64,000 nucleotides of DNA, taken from assembly GCF_051954575.1 (NCBI RefSeq), contig NZ_JBQCHP010000001.1:30092-94091 (forward strand). Direction: 5' to 3'. Every line of letters starts with the position of its first letter. Positions within the stretch are counted from its first letter, which is position 1. The notes under the pieces are model-generated. The model was not told where the DNA came from and did no database searches. It saw nothing but the letters and a program-made list of their open reading frames with translations. The translations under genes and the position numbers were made by a program. The stretch comes from Dyella_B sp035690825 (GTDB lineage: Bacteria > Pseudomonadota > Gammaproteobacteria > Xanthomonadales > Rhodanobacteraceae). Below, piece after piece: positions 49,757 through 57,860 of the stretch.

Positions 49757-51496
49757 GTGACTCATTTGAAGGCACCCGCCGCCGCTACGCTCGATCCATC
49801 CGTGCACGCCCTGCAGGCGCGCTTGAGCGCGTCGCTGTCGCTGGAATCGTTGTACCTGGCCTTCGCCGACTGGTGGTTGCACTTGCTGCGCTCGCCGGGC
49901 AAGCGCCTGGATCTGCTTGAGCTCGGCCTGGAGCAGGCGCAGCAACTTCACGCCTATCTGCTCAAATGCGCGCTGCCGTGCGACGACCCGGCCAGGCCGT
50001 GCGCGGTACCGCCGGCAAGCGACCGGCGCTTTGCCGACGAGGCATGGCAGCGCTGGCCGTTCAACGTGCTGCATCAGCATTTTCTGCTGCAGCAACGCTG
50101 GTGGCATGCCGCCATCACCGGCGTACACGGCGTATCGCAGCATCATCAGGATGTAATGGATTTCGTCGCGCGCCAATGGCTGGACGTGCTCTCGCCTGGC
50201 AATTTCGCGCTCACCAATCCGGTGGTGCTTGCACGCACCCAGCGCGAAGGCGGGAGCAACCTCGTGCGCGGAGCGCTGAACTGGATGGACGACGTGATGC
50301 GCCATATCACGGGCAGCTCCGCGATCGGTGCCGAACGGTTTGTCGTGGGACGCGACGTCGCCGCCACGCCTGGACGGGTGGTGCTGCGCAACGATCTGAT
50401 CGAGCTGATCCAGTACGCGCCTTCGACCGAAACGGTGCGACCTGAGCCGATCCTGCTGGTGCCGGCGTGGATCATGAAGTACTACGTGCTGGACCTGTCG
50501 CCCGGCAACTCCCTGGTTCGCTACCTGGTGGCGCAGGGCTACAGCGTGTTCTGCATCTCTTGGAAGAACCCGGATCGCAGCAATGCCTCGTTGAGCATGG
50601 ACGATTACCTCAATCTCGGCGTACGCGCCGCACTGGGCGCGATCAACAACCTGCTTCCAAAGCGCCGCGTGCATGCGGTCGGCTATTGCCTGGGCGGCAC
50701 CTTGCTGGCGATCGCGGCAGCGGCGATGGCGCGCGACGGCGACGATCGCCTGGCGTCGCTGACGCTGCTGGCTGCGCAAACCGATTTCACCGAGCCCGGC
50801 GAACTGGCGTTGTTCATCGACGAAAGCCAGATTTCCCTGCTGGAAGACCAGATGGGGCAAGCCGGTTATCTCACCGCCACGCAAATGGCCGGCGCGTTCC
50901 AGATGCTGCGTTCCTACGATCTTTTGTGGTCGCGGATGGTCAACGACTATCTGCTCGGCGAACGCGGCGCCATGAACGACCTGATGGCGTGGAATGCGGA
51001 TGCCACGCGCATGCCGGCCACCATGCACTCGCAATACCTGCGCCACCTTTACCTCAACAACGATCTGGCTGCAGGCCGCTACGCGGTGGACGGCAAGCCG
51101 GTCGAGCTTAAAGACATCGCTGTGCCGATGTTTTGCGTGGCGACCGAAACCGACCACGTCGCGCCGTGGCATTCGGTCTACAAGGTGCATCACTTGTTTA
51201 CCGACGAGCTGACCTTCGTGCTGACCAGTGGTGGGCACAACGCCGGGATCGTCAGTGAACCGGGTCACCCCGGGCGCCGGTTCCGCCTGCTGGTGCGGCC
51301 GCGCGGTGCGCGCAGTTTGTCCTCCCAAAGCTGGCTGTCGCGGGCATCGCGCAACGAGGGGTCATGGTGGCCGGCGTGGACGCAGTGGCTGGACGCGCGC
51401 TCCGGTGCGCCGGTGCCGCCGCCTTCGATGGGCATGCCGGGAAGCGCGCAGGACAGCCTGCCGCTGGCGCCGGGTCATTACGTATTGGAGAAATGA
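49757..51496 (+). CDS. phaC: Poly(3-hydroxyalkanoate) synthase (class I)
   Basis: 579 residues from GTG 49757, with GAGGAG six bases upstream; the open frame behind it runs over the promoter box. PhaC N-terminal domain (about 85-195) and alpha/beta-hydrolase core with the lipase-like box GYCLGG, catalytic Cys311, Asp in ETDHVAPW (about 467) and His in SGGHNAG (about 497). The sequence is distant from PhaC of main PHB operons and is the form found beside stress genes. It polymerises 3-hydroxybutyryl-CoA, storing carbon and reducing power. Confidence 0.93.
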   Translation: MTHLKAPAAATLDPSVHALQARLSASLSLESLYLAFADWWLHLLRSPGKRLDLLELGLEQAQQLHAYLLKCALPCDDPARPCAVPPASDRRFADEAWQRWPFNVLHQHFLLQQRWWHAAITGVHGVSQHHQDVMDFVARQWLDVLSPGNFALTNPVVLARTQREGGSNLVRGALNWMDDVMRHITGSSAIGAERFVVGRDVAATPGRVVLRNDLIELIQYAPSTETVRPEPILLVPAWIMKYYVLDLSPGNSLVRYLVAQGYSVFCISWKNPDRSNASLSMDDYLNLGVRAALGAINNLLPKRRVHAVGYCLGGTLLAIAAAAMARDGDDRLASLTLLAAQTDFTEPGELALFIDESQISLLEDQMGQAGYLTATQMAGAFQMLRSYDLLWSRMVNDYLLGERGAMNDLMAWNADATRMPATMHSQYLRHLYLNNDLAAGRYAVDGKPVELKDIAVPMFCVATETDHVAPWHSVYKVHHLFTDELTFVLTSGGHNAGIVSEPGHPGRRFRLLVRPRGARSLSSQSWLSRASRNEGSWWPAWTQWLDARSGAPVPPPSMGMPGSAQDSLPLAPGHYVLEK

Positions 51497-51614
51497 GCAT
51501 GGGCGCTTTGACATGCCTGTTCGCCAAGCATGCTCCCGCCGCCTGTGTGCGGCAGGGAAGGGAGCCCAACACGCCGAACGTCGGCGACACGATCCATCCG
51601 CGAGGAACCGAACC

Positions 51615-52067
51615 ATGACCACTCAAAACGACATTCCGTTCGAGCTGTACAAAGCCAATCTGCAATTTACCCTGCGTACCAACAAGTTGCTGAAAGAGTG
51701 CGGCCAGCGCTGGCTCGATACCTTCGATCACGCTGTGGGCGAAAGCATCGCCGAGAGCCAGGAAGAAATCGACAAGCTTTCGCTGGACGACAATTGGCAA
51801 TCGCTGGCCGCCGTTCCCGGCGAAACGCTGGTGCGGCTGATGCAGGAGCGCGTGGGCGATGCGCAGGCGGTGGCACAGGCTGCCGTCACCAATCAGACCC
51901 GTTTCCTGACCGGCCTGCAGGATGCCTTCCTGATGTGGCAGCGCGATACCGCCAAAGCCATGGGCAGCGTGGAAGCGGCCAAGCCGTTCAATGCGGCGCT
52001 GGGCGATTTCTTCAAGCTGTTCGCCAACGCCACGACGATGGCGACGGGAAGTGGCCATGAGCACTGA
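51615..52067 (+). CDS. phaP: Phasin-family protein
   Basis: 150 residues from ATG 51615, GAGGAA upstream. Phasin_2-type helical protein: FELYKANLQFTLRTNKLLKE and RFLTGLQDAFLMWQRDTAKAMG are amphipathic helices. It coats PHB granules and influences their number and size. Gap of 118 bp after phaC contains no gene I can support. Stop overlaps the phaB start by 11 bp. Confidence 0.82.
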   Translation: MTTQNDIPFELYKANLQFTLRTNKLLKECGQRWLDTFDHAVGESIAESQEEIDKLSLDDNWQSLAAVPGETLVRLMQERVGDAQAVAQAAVTNQTRFLTGLQDAFLMWQRDTAKAMGSVEAAKPFNAALGDFFKLFANATTMATGSGHEH

Positions 52068-52803
52068 ACGCGTGGCGCTGGTGACTGGCGGCATGGGCGG
52101 CATCGGCGAGGCGATCGCCAGGGCCTTGCACGATGCCGGCCATACCGTGCTGGTGACGCACTCGCCGCACAACGATCATGTCGATATCTGGCTGGAACAG
52201 CAGGCGGCTCAAGGCTATCGATACAAGACCTATGCCGCCGATGTGGCCGATTTCGATTCGTGCCAGCGCATGGCCGCCCAGATTGCCTGCGACGGCTACA
52301 GCGTCGACATCCTGGTCAACAACGCCGGCATCACCCGCGATGGACGGTTCCTCAAGATGACGCGGGAAGATTGGGAAGCGGTGATGCACACGGATCTGGA
52401 TTCGATGTTCAACGTCACCAAGCCGTTTTGCGCCGGCATGGTGGAGCGCGGCTGGGGGCGCATCGTGAACATCGGTTCGATCAACGGCACGAAAGGCCAG
52501 TTCGGACAGTGCAACTATGCGGCGGCGAAGGCGGGCATCCACGGCTTTACCGAATCGCTGGCGCTGGAAGTGGCGCGGCACGGTGTAACCGTCAACACCG
52601 TCTCGCCCGGTTACACCGACACCCACATGGTGGCCTCGGTGCCCAAGGATGTGCTGGAAAGCAAGGTGATTCCGCTGATTCCCGTGGGCCGGCTGGGACG
52701 TCCCGAGGAGATCGCCGCGCTGGTCGGCTTCGTATGCAGCGAAGCGGCAGCGTTCATGACCGGCAGCAATCTCGCCATCAACGGCGGCCAGCACATGTAC
52801 TGA
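52057..52803 (+). CDS. phaB: Acetoacetyl-CoA reductase
   Basis: 248 residues from ATG 52057 inside the end of the phasin gene. Short-chain dehydrogenase with TGGMGGIGEAI cofactor loop, NNAGITRDG, catalytic Ser in IGSINGTKGQFGQ, and YAAAKAG (Tyr-x3-Lys). These match PhaB, which reduces acetoacetyl-CoA to (R)-3-hydroxybutyryl-CoA, the PhaC substrate. No thiolase gene (phaA) is in the window, so acetoacetyl-CoA must come from elsewhere. Confidence 0.92.
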   Translation: MSTERVALVTGGMGGIGEAIARALHDAGHTVLVTHSPHNDHVDIWLEQQAAQGYRYKTYAADVADFDSCQRMAAQIACDGYSVDILVNNAGITRDGRFLKMTREDWEAVMHTDLDSMFNVTKPFCAGMVERGWGRIVNIGSINGTKGQFGQCNYAAAKAGIHGFTESLALEVARHGVTVNTVSPGYTDTHMVASVPKDVLESKVIPLIPVGRLGRPEEIAALVGFVCSEAAAFMTGSNLAINGGQHMY

Positions 52804-52807
52804 ATGG

Positions 52808-53770
52808 ATGACTCCCATGCACGAGATGATTGCCCACCGCCATCGCTTCCAGCACCTGCTCGCCGGCGTGGAAGGCCGGCCGGCGATACCCACCGCCATC
52901 GCCCATCCCTGTGACGAAGCGGCGGTGGCGGCGGCGGTGGAGGCCGCCGAGGAAGGCTTGATCGCGCCGATTTTCGTCGGCCCCCTCGCCAAGATGCACG
53001 CCGCGGCCGAGCGTGCGGGCGTGGAGCTCGCGCCGTACCGCGTGGTGGATGCGCCGCACAGCCACGCGGCGGCGGCGCAGGCGGTCGCGTTGGTCAAAAG
53101 CGGCCAGGCCAGGCTGCTGATGAAAGGCTCGCTGCACACTGACGAGCTGATGCACGCGGTGTGCGCCGATGGCGGCCTGCGCACGGATCGCCGGCTGAGC
53201 CATGTATTCCTGCTGGACGTGCCGCGCTACGCGCGTCTTCTGCTGGTGACGGATGCGGCGATCAATATCGCTCCAACGCTGATGCAAAAGCGCGACATCG
53301 TGCAGAACGCCATCGACCTGGCGCATATCGTCGGCGTGGCCAGGCCGAAGGTGGCAGTGCTGTCGGCGGTGGAAACGATCACGCCTGCGCTGCCTTCCAC
53401 GGTGGACGCCGCGGCCCTGTGCAAGATGGCCGAGCGCGGCCAGATTACGGGTGGAGTCGTGGACGGTCCGCTCGCTTTCGATAATGCCGTGAGTGCGCTT
53501 GCCGCGCACGAGAAGGGCATCGTTTCCGAAGTGGCCGGCGCGGCCGACATCCTGGTCGTGCCGGATCTCGAATCGGGCAACATGCTCGCCAAACAGCTGA
53601 CGTTTCTCGCCGACGCCGAAGCGGCCGGCGTGGTGATGGGCGCGCAGGTGCCGATCATTCTCACCAGCCGCGCCGATACGTTGCGTGCGCGCATTGTTTC
53701 ATGCGCCATCGCCGTGCTGATCGCGCAGGCGGCGAAGCGACCGGCAGCAGCGACCACCGCGGTGACCTGA
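52808..53770 (+). CDS. Phosphate acetyl/butyryltransferase
   Basis: 320 residues, four bases after phaB (ATG 52808; ATG 52817 also possible). PTA_PTB domain with LLVTDAAINIAPTL, the GGVVDGPLAFDNAVS motif and the C-terminal GAQVPIILTSRADT. It converts an acyl-CoA and phosphate to acyl phosphate and CoA. Followed by ackA after two bases, together giving ATP without respiration. Size fits the short form; acetyl versus butyryl preference cannot be read from sequence. Confidence 0.92.
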   Translation: MTPMHEMIAHRHRFQHLLAGVEGRPAIPTAIAHPCDEAAVAAAVEAAEEGLIAPIFVGPLAKMHAAAERAGVELAPYRVVDAPHSHAAAAQAVALVKSGQARLLMKGSLHTDELMHAVCADGGLRTDRRLSHVFLLDVPRYARLLLVTDAAINIAPTLMQKRDIVQNAIDLAHIVGVARPKVAVLSAVETITPALPSTVDAAALCKMAERGQITGGVVDGPLAFDNAVSALAAHEKGIVSEVAGAADILVVPDLESGNMLAKQLTFLADAEAAGVVMGAQVPIILTSRADTLRARIVSCAIAVLIAQAAKRPAAATTAVT

Positions 53771-53772
53771 CC

Positions 53773-54978
53773 ATGCCCAACGCACTGCTCACCATCAATG
53801 CCGGCTCCTCCAGCATCAAGTTCGCGCTGTTCGAGCACGGTGCCACCGCGCAGCGGCTGATCGCGCGCGGTTCGATCGAAGGTATCGGCGAGGTGCCGCG
53901 CTTCATCGCGCGTGCGCCGGATGGCACCACGCTCGACCGTTACCAATGGAAGCCATCCGCCGCGATGGACCACGAAGCCTTGCTCGAGCCCTTGCTCGCA
54001 TGGTTGACTTCGCACCTGGGCGAAAAGGCATTGGTGGCGGTGGGGCACCGTGTCGTGCATGGCGGACGCGTCTTCCATCGGCCGGTTCGCGTCGATCAGG
54101 CCGTGCTGGCCGAACTGGAAAAGCTGGTGCCGCTCGCGCCGTTGCACCAGCCTCACAACCTGGCGGCCATCAAGGCCGTCTCCAGCCTGCGCCCGCATCT
54201 GTTGCAAGTGGCGTGCTTCGACACCGCCTTCCACCACGACATGCCATCCGTGGCCACACGCATGGCCTTGCCCCGCGTGTATACCGCCAGCGGCGTGCGC
54301 CGGTATGGCTTTCACGGCATTTCCTACGAATACCTGATCGGGCAGTTGCGCAAGCTTGCGCCGACCTTGGCGAAAGGGCGCGTGATCATGGCGCATCTTG
54401 GCAACGGCGCCAGCCTGTGCGCCATGCGCGACGGACGCAGTATCGACACCACCATGGGTTTCACCGCGCTGGATGGCCTGATGATGGGTACCCGCTGCGG
54501 CCAGCTCGATCCCGGTGCTTTGTTGTACCTGCAGCAGACGTACCGGCTCAGCGCGCCGGCCGCCGAGCACATGCTTTACCACGAGAGCGGCTTGCTCGGC
54601 GTTTCCGGCATCAGCAACGACATGCGCACCCTGCTGGCCAGTGACGATCCGCGCGCCGGAGAAGCCATCGAGTTGTTCGTCTACCGTATCGTCAAGGAAA
54701 TCGGTGCGCTCACGTCGGCGCTCGGCGGTCTGGATGCATTGGTGTTCTCGGCCGGTATCGGCGAACATGCCGCGCCGATCCGCCAGGCGGTATGCGAAGG
54801 ACTCGCCTGGTTCGGCGTGGAATGCAAGGTCGATGCAAACCATCGACACGAAACCCTGATCAGCACGTCGCGCAGCGCGGTACGCGTGTTCGTCATCGCC
54901 ACGGACGAAGAAGCCATGATCGCCGCGCATACCGCCCGCGTGATGCGGGACCTTTCACCGCAACCTGCAGCGGCCTGA
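53773..54978 (+). CDS. ackA: Acetate kinase
   Basis: 401 residues from ATG 53773. Family motifs: LTINAGSSSIKFALFE at the start, FHGISYEYL, MAHLGNGASLCAM, DTTMGFTALDGLMMGTRCG and FSAGIGEHA near the C-terminus. It transfers phosphate from acetyl phosphate to ADP, making ATP and acetate. Last large gene in the PHB/acyl-phosphate operon; overlapping purposes with PHB suggest that acetyl-CoA is split between ATP yield and electron storage. Confidence 0.95.
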   Translation: MPNALLTINAGSSSIKFALFEHGATAQRLIARGSIEGIGEVPRFIARAPDGTTLDRYQWKPSAAMDHEALLEPLLAWLTSHLGEKALVAVGHRVVHGGRVFHRPVRVDQAVLAELEKLVPLAPLHQPHNLAAIKAVSSLRPHLLQVACFDTAFHHDMPSVATRMALPRVYTASGVRRYGFHGISYEYLIGQLRKLAPTLAKGRVIMAHLGNGASLCAMRDGRSIDTTMGFTALDGLMMGTRCGQLDPGALLYLQQTYRLSAPAAEHMLYHESGLLGVSGISNDMRTLLASDDPRAGEAIELFVYRIVKEIGALTSALGGLDALVFSAGIGEHAAPIRQAVCEGLAWFGVECKVDANHRHETLISTSRSAVRVFVIATDEEAMIAAHTARVMRDLSPQPAAA

Positions 54979-55003
54979 CTGCCGTTTTGCCAAGGAGAAC
55001 GCC

Positions 55004-55246
55004 ATGGCCATCTCGCCTTATGATTTCGATACGCAATTGGCGCCATTCGAGGCGTTTGCACCGATGGGGCCGTTGGTGCCGCTTGCACTGATGGGGTGGT
55101 TCATCGCGCCGGTGCAATGGTGGGTCAATGCCTGTCTGGGTACATGCGGTGCGTTGTCGGATGTGATGATTCGTTCGATGGTTTATCCGAGCCTTACGCC
55201 GATCGGCTCGCATGAGGTGCCACATGTCGAGCGTGATTCGGCGTAG
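55004..55246 (+). CDS. Small hydrophobic protein of unknown function
   Basis: 80 residues with an excellent AAGGAG site before ATG 55004, 25 bp after ackA. The middle (about 22-50: MGPLVPLALMGWFIAPVQWW) is hydrophobic and tryptophan-rich, perhaps one membrane or surface-associated helix; the ends are polar. I do not recognise the family. Operon position and translation signals say it is real; association with PHB granules or the membrane is only a guess. Confidence 0.6.
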   Translation: MAISPYDFDTQLAPFEAFAPMGPLVPLALMGWFIAPVQWWVNACLGTCGALSDVMIRSMVYPSLTPIGSHEVPHVERDSA

Positions 55247-55268
55247 AGAGTTAGCTGTGCGAAGTACT

Positions 55269-55395
55269 GCTCCCTCCCCTATGTGTAGTAGTGGAGGGCT
55301 GGGGTGGGGTGAAGCAACCTCGCGGTGAACTCGGACCATGCGGCAAGCTTATACAACCCCACCCCAGCCCTCCCCTGTAAAACAGGGGAGGGAGC
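55269..55395. repeat. Nested palindromic repeat between the PHB operon and usp
   Basis: Outer arms 55269-55280 and 55384-55395 are exact reverse complements (12 bp); inner arms 55293-55310 and 55356-55373 are exact over 18 bp. The pyrimidine/purine-rich unit CTCCCTCCCC recurs in the hairpin at 56975-57003, so it is an interspersed extragenic repeat. It may also terminate the two converging transcripts. Confidence 0.75.
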
Positions 55396-55399
55396 TGCA

Positions 55400-55837
55400 T
55401 CAATGACAAACCAACACCGGCACCGCCGCCTTGATCACCACCTTGTGCGTCTCGCTGCCCATCAGCAACCGCGCCAATCCTTCCCAGCTGTGCGCAGCCA
55501 TCACGATCAGGTCGCATTGCCGTTCGGTCGCGGTCTCGAGAATCGCCTGGTAGGGCTGTTCGCCAAATCGCAATACGCGATCGAACGGCACGCCCGCCTG
55601 CGCGGCGATCGCGCGGGCATCGTCCAGGTAGCGTTCGGCAAAACGGGTAGCTTCCCTTGCGTAGTCGAACTCCACCGACGCCATCAGCTCGGCGACGTAG
55701 GCAATCGTCTGTACCGGCGGCACCGCATGCAGCGCGATCACGCTCGCTCCGCAGGCTTTGGCTAGATTCACGCCCAGCCGGATCGCTTTCAACGACAATT
55801 CGGAGCCATCGGTCGGCAGCAGTATCTGCTTGAACAT
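55400..55837 (-). CDS. Single-domain universal stress protein
   Basis: 145 residues with the UspA fold: KQILLPTDGSELSLKAI at the start and DLIVMAAHSWEGLARLLMGS near the end. The nucleotide-binding G-x2-G-x9-G(S/T) signature is altered at its first glycine (AHSWEG in place of GxxG), though the final MGSETHKV part is kept, so ATP binding is uncertain. A one-mismatch FNR box (55909-55922) points toward it; such proteins support anaerobic survival elsewhere. Confidence 0.9.
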   Translation of the reverse strand: MFKQILLPTDGSELSLKAIRLGVNLAKACGASVIALHAVPPVQTIAYVAELMASVEFDYAREATRFAERYLDDARAIAAQAGVPFDRVLRFGEQPYQAILETATERQCDLIVMAAHSWEGLARLLMGSETHKVVIKAAVPVLVCH

Positions 55838-55908
55838 GAGCTTCTCCAGAACACGTAGTGGAAAAAGCTTTGATGGCCGGATGGTGCCGATACCGTTGCG
55901 CTGGCATC

Positions 55909-55922
55909 TTGAGCCAGGTCAA
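55909..55922 (-). promoter_or_regulatory. FNR/ANR-type box between usp and the second alcohol dehydrogenase
   Basis: Read toward usp: TTGACCTGGCTCAA, one mismatch and the same spacer orientation as the other boxes. Centre 78 bp from the usp start and 64 bp from the dehydrogenase start; it may act on both. Confidence 0.62.
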
Positions 55923-55979
55923 CTCGCCCGCGCGCCGCGGCGCGCGATGATGCACGTAGTCCCAAGCAGGGTCGGAACC

Positions 55980-56963
55980 ATGCGCGCTATGGTGTTGCAC
56001 AAGATCGGCGAGCCCTTGGCGTTGCAGAGCCTGCCCGATCCGTTGCCAGGACAGGGCGAAGTGCGCTTGCGCGTGGAGGCATGCGGCGTGTGTCGTACCG
56101 ATCTGCACGTGGTGGACGGCGAACTGCCCGGCGTCGTCATGCCGGTGATCCCCGGTCACGAATGCGTGGGCGTCGTCGATGCGATCGGCCCCGGCGTCAC
56201 CGGCGTGGTGCTGGGCGAGCGGATGGGCGTGCCCTGGCTGGGCGGTGCCTGTGGGCACTGCGAGTATTGCCGTACCGGACGCGAGAACCTCTGCGACGAA
56301 CCGTCATTCACCGGCTACACCCGTCCTGGCGGCTTCGCCAGCCACATCGTGGCGCGCGCGGATTATTGTGTGCGGCTTCCCGCCGACGCCGACCCGGTAG
56401 CGCTGGCGCCGCTGCTTTGTGCCGGCCTGATCGGTTGGCGCTGCCTGAAGAAGGCCGGTAGCGGCAAACACCTGGGGCTTTACGGTTTCGGCGCGGCCGC
56501 GCACATCATTGCGCAGGTCGCGCGCAGCCAGCAGCGCGATGTCTACGCCTTCACGCGCAGCGGCGACACCGTAGCCCAGGCTTTTGCGCGTTCCCTCGGC
56601 GCAAGTTGGGCCGGCGCCTCGGAAGAATTGCCGCCTGTTCCATTGGATGCGGCCATCTTGTTCGCGCCGGTCGGCGCGTTGGTGCCTCAAGCGCTGCGTG
56701 CGGTAAAAAAGGGTGGGCGCGTGGTATGCGGCGGCATCCACATGTCTGATATCCCGTCCTTTCCCTATCGCTGGTTGTGGGAGGAGCGCGAAGTGGTGTC
56801 CGTCGCCAACCTCACCCGCGCCGATGCGCGCGAGTTTTTTGCCGATGACGCCTGCAGCAGCGTGCACACGTCCACGCAGGTCTATCCGCTGGAGCAGGCG
56901 AACCAGGCGCTGAACGATTTGCGTGATGGACGGCTAAGCGGCGCCGCCGTGCTGCGGCCATGA
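55980..56963 (+). CDS. Zinc-dependent alcohol dehydrogenase, second copy
   Basis: 327 residues from ATG 55980 (ATG 55989 possible). Zinc ligands GVCRTDLHVV and GHECVG, structural cysteines GACGHCEYCRTGRENLCD. The nucleotide fold reads LYGFGAAAHIIAQ instead of GxGxxG, as in the AdhA-like branch with conserved GFGASAH. It would reduce an aldehyde to alcohol under low oxygen. Not closely similar to the first dehydrogenase at 33864, so substrates probably differ. Confidence 0.9.
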   Translation: MRAMVLHKIGEPLALQSLPDPLPGQGEVRLRVEACGVCRTDLHVVDGELPGVVMPVIPGHECVGVVDAIGPGVTGVVLGERMGVPWLGGACGHCEYCRTGRENLCDEPSFTGYTRPGGFASHIVARADYCVRLPADADPVALAPLLCAGLIGWRCLKKAGSGKHLGLYGFGAAAHIIAQVARSQQRDVYAFTRSGDTVAQAFARSLGASWAGASEELPPVPLDAAILFAPVGALVPQALRAVKKGGRVVCGGIHMSDIPSFPYRWLWEEREVVSVANLTRADAREFFADDACSSVHTSTQVYPLEQANQALNDLRDGRLSGAAVLRP

Positions 56964-56974
56964 CGCGTACCGGA

Positions 56975-57003
56975 CTCCCTCCCCGTGTGGAACGGGGAGG
57001 GAG
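56975..57003. terminator. Bidirectional hairpin between alcohol dehydrogenase and ompW
   Basis: Arms 56975-56986 and 56992-57003 are exact 12-bp reverse complements with a five-base loop. It lies between converging genes and shares the CTCCCTCCCC unit of the repeat at 55269. No T-run, so termination is likely but not certain. Confidence 0.6.
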
Positions 57004-57017
57004 CCGATAGCCGGCGA

Positions 57018-57638
57018 TCAGAACCGGTATCCAGCGCTGACGCCGTACACCCACGGATCCACGCTGGCCTTGCCCACGTTCGCGCCATTGACGTGCACGT
57101 TGCCATGGATGCTGATCCAACGTACGTCGGCGGTGATCATCCACGCGCGCGACAACTGGAAGTCGACGCCGGCATGCGCCGCCGCGCCCCAGCTGTTGTC
57201 GATCTTCACGCGGGCGCCCTGCAGGATGCCTTCGCCTTTGCTGCTGAAGAAGCGCGTGTAATTGAAGCCTGCGCCGACGAAGGGCGAAATCGGCTGGCCC
57301 GCGAGGAAGTGGTAGTTGACGCCGAAGGTGGGCGGCAGCTGCTTGGTGGTGGCCGCTTTGCTGCCGTCCAGGCGTACTTCGTGCCGGAACGGGATGGCTG
57401 CCAGGGCGTCGACGCCGACCGCTGGAATGAGCATGTATTCGATGCTCGCGGTGGGCCTGGCATTGCTGCTGATGGTGGTGTTCATGCCGGCTAGCCGGCC
57501 ATTATCGTTTTTGGGATCGACGACATGCGCGCCGAAGCGAACGACCCAGTTGCCGTTGGCGCCATCGGTGTCGGTGGCATGCACCGTGGGCGCGAGCACG
57601 AGTGCCAGCATGAGGGGGAGGGGGAGCAGCGTTTTCAT
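57018..57638 (-). CDS. ompW: OmpW-family outer-membrane protein
   Basis: 206 residues from ATG 57638 (AAGGA eight bases upstream). Signal peptide cut after Ala21. An eight-strand barrel: NWVVRFGAHVVDPKND, ISSNARPTASIEYMLIP, FGVNYHFLAGQPISPFVGAGFNY reduced to its core (PFVGAGFNYTRFF), ending in VYGVSAGYRF with the terminal Phe used for barrel assembly. OmpW forms a hydrophobic pore for small molecules and is regulated by oxygen in enteric bacteria. One-mismatch FNR box 66 bp upstream. Confidence 0.93.
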   Translation of the reverse strand: MKTLLPLPLMLALVLAPTVHATDTDGANGNWVVRFGAHVVDPKNDNGRLAGMNTTISSNARPTASIEYMLIPAVGVDALAAIPFRHEVRLDGSKAATTKQLPPTFGVNYHFLAGQPISPFVGAGFNYTRFFSSKGEGILQGARVKIDNSWGAAAHAGVDFQLSRAWMITADVRWISIHGNVHVNGANVGKASVDPWVYGVSAGYRF

Positions 57639-57697
57639 GATGATCGTCCTTCGTTGAATAACGCCGCGCATGGTTCCGTCCACGCCGGTTCCTGCCG

Positions 57698-57711
57698 TTG
57701 ATCCAGATCAT
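57698..57711 (-). promoter_or_regulatory. FNR/ANR-type box, ompW promoter
   Basis: Read toward ompW: ATGATCTGGATCAA, one mismatch. AACCAT at 57675-57670 is a weak -10 at class-II spacing. Confidence 0.65.
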
Positions 57712-57786
57712 TTTCCCAGGGCGCCGCGCGCGGGTGCGTCGTTCCGCCGCGGTGCAATAAAAATTCCGATGATCGCCGGGGCGGAC

Positions 57787-57800
57787 TTGATTGAAATCAA
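57787..57800 (+). promoter_or_regulatory. FNR/ANR-type box, cyd operon promoter
   Basis: TTGATTGAAATCAA, exact palindromic half-sites. Predicted start near 57835, 26 bases before the cydA ATG; the -10 region is AT-rich (AAAAATAG near 57823-57830). Confidence 0.82.
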
Positions 57801-57860
57801 GCTTGCCCGCTTCGAGACGGAAAAAAATAGCGATGTCTCACGCCCATCGGGATATCCATC

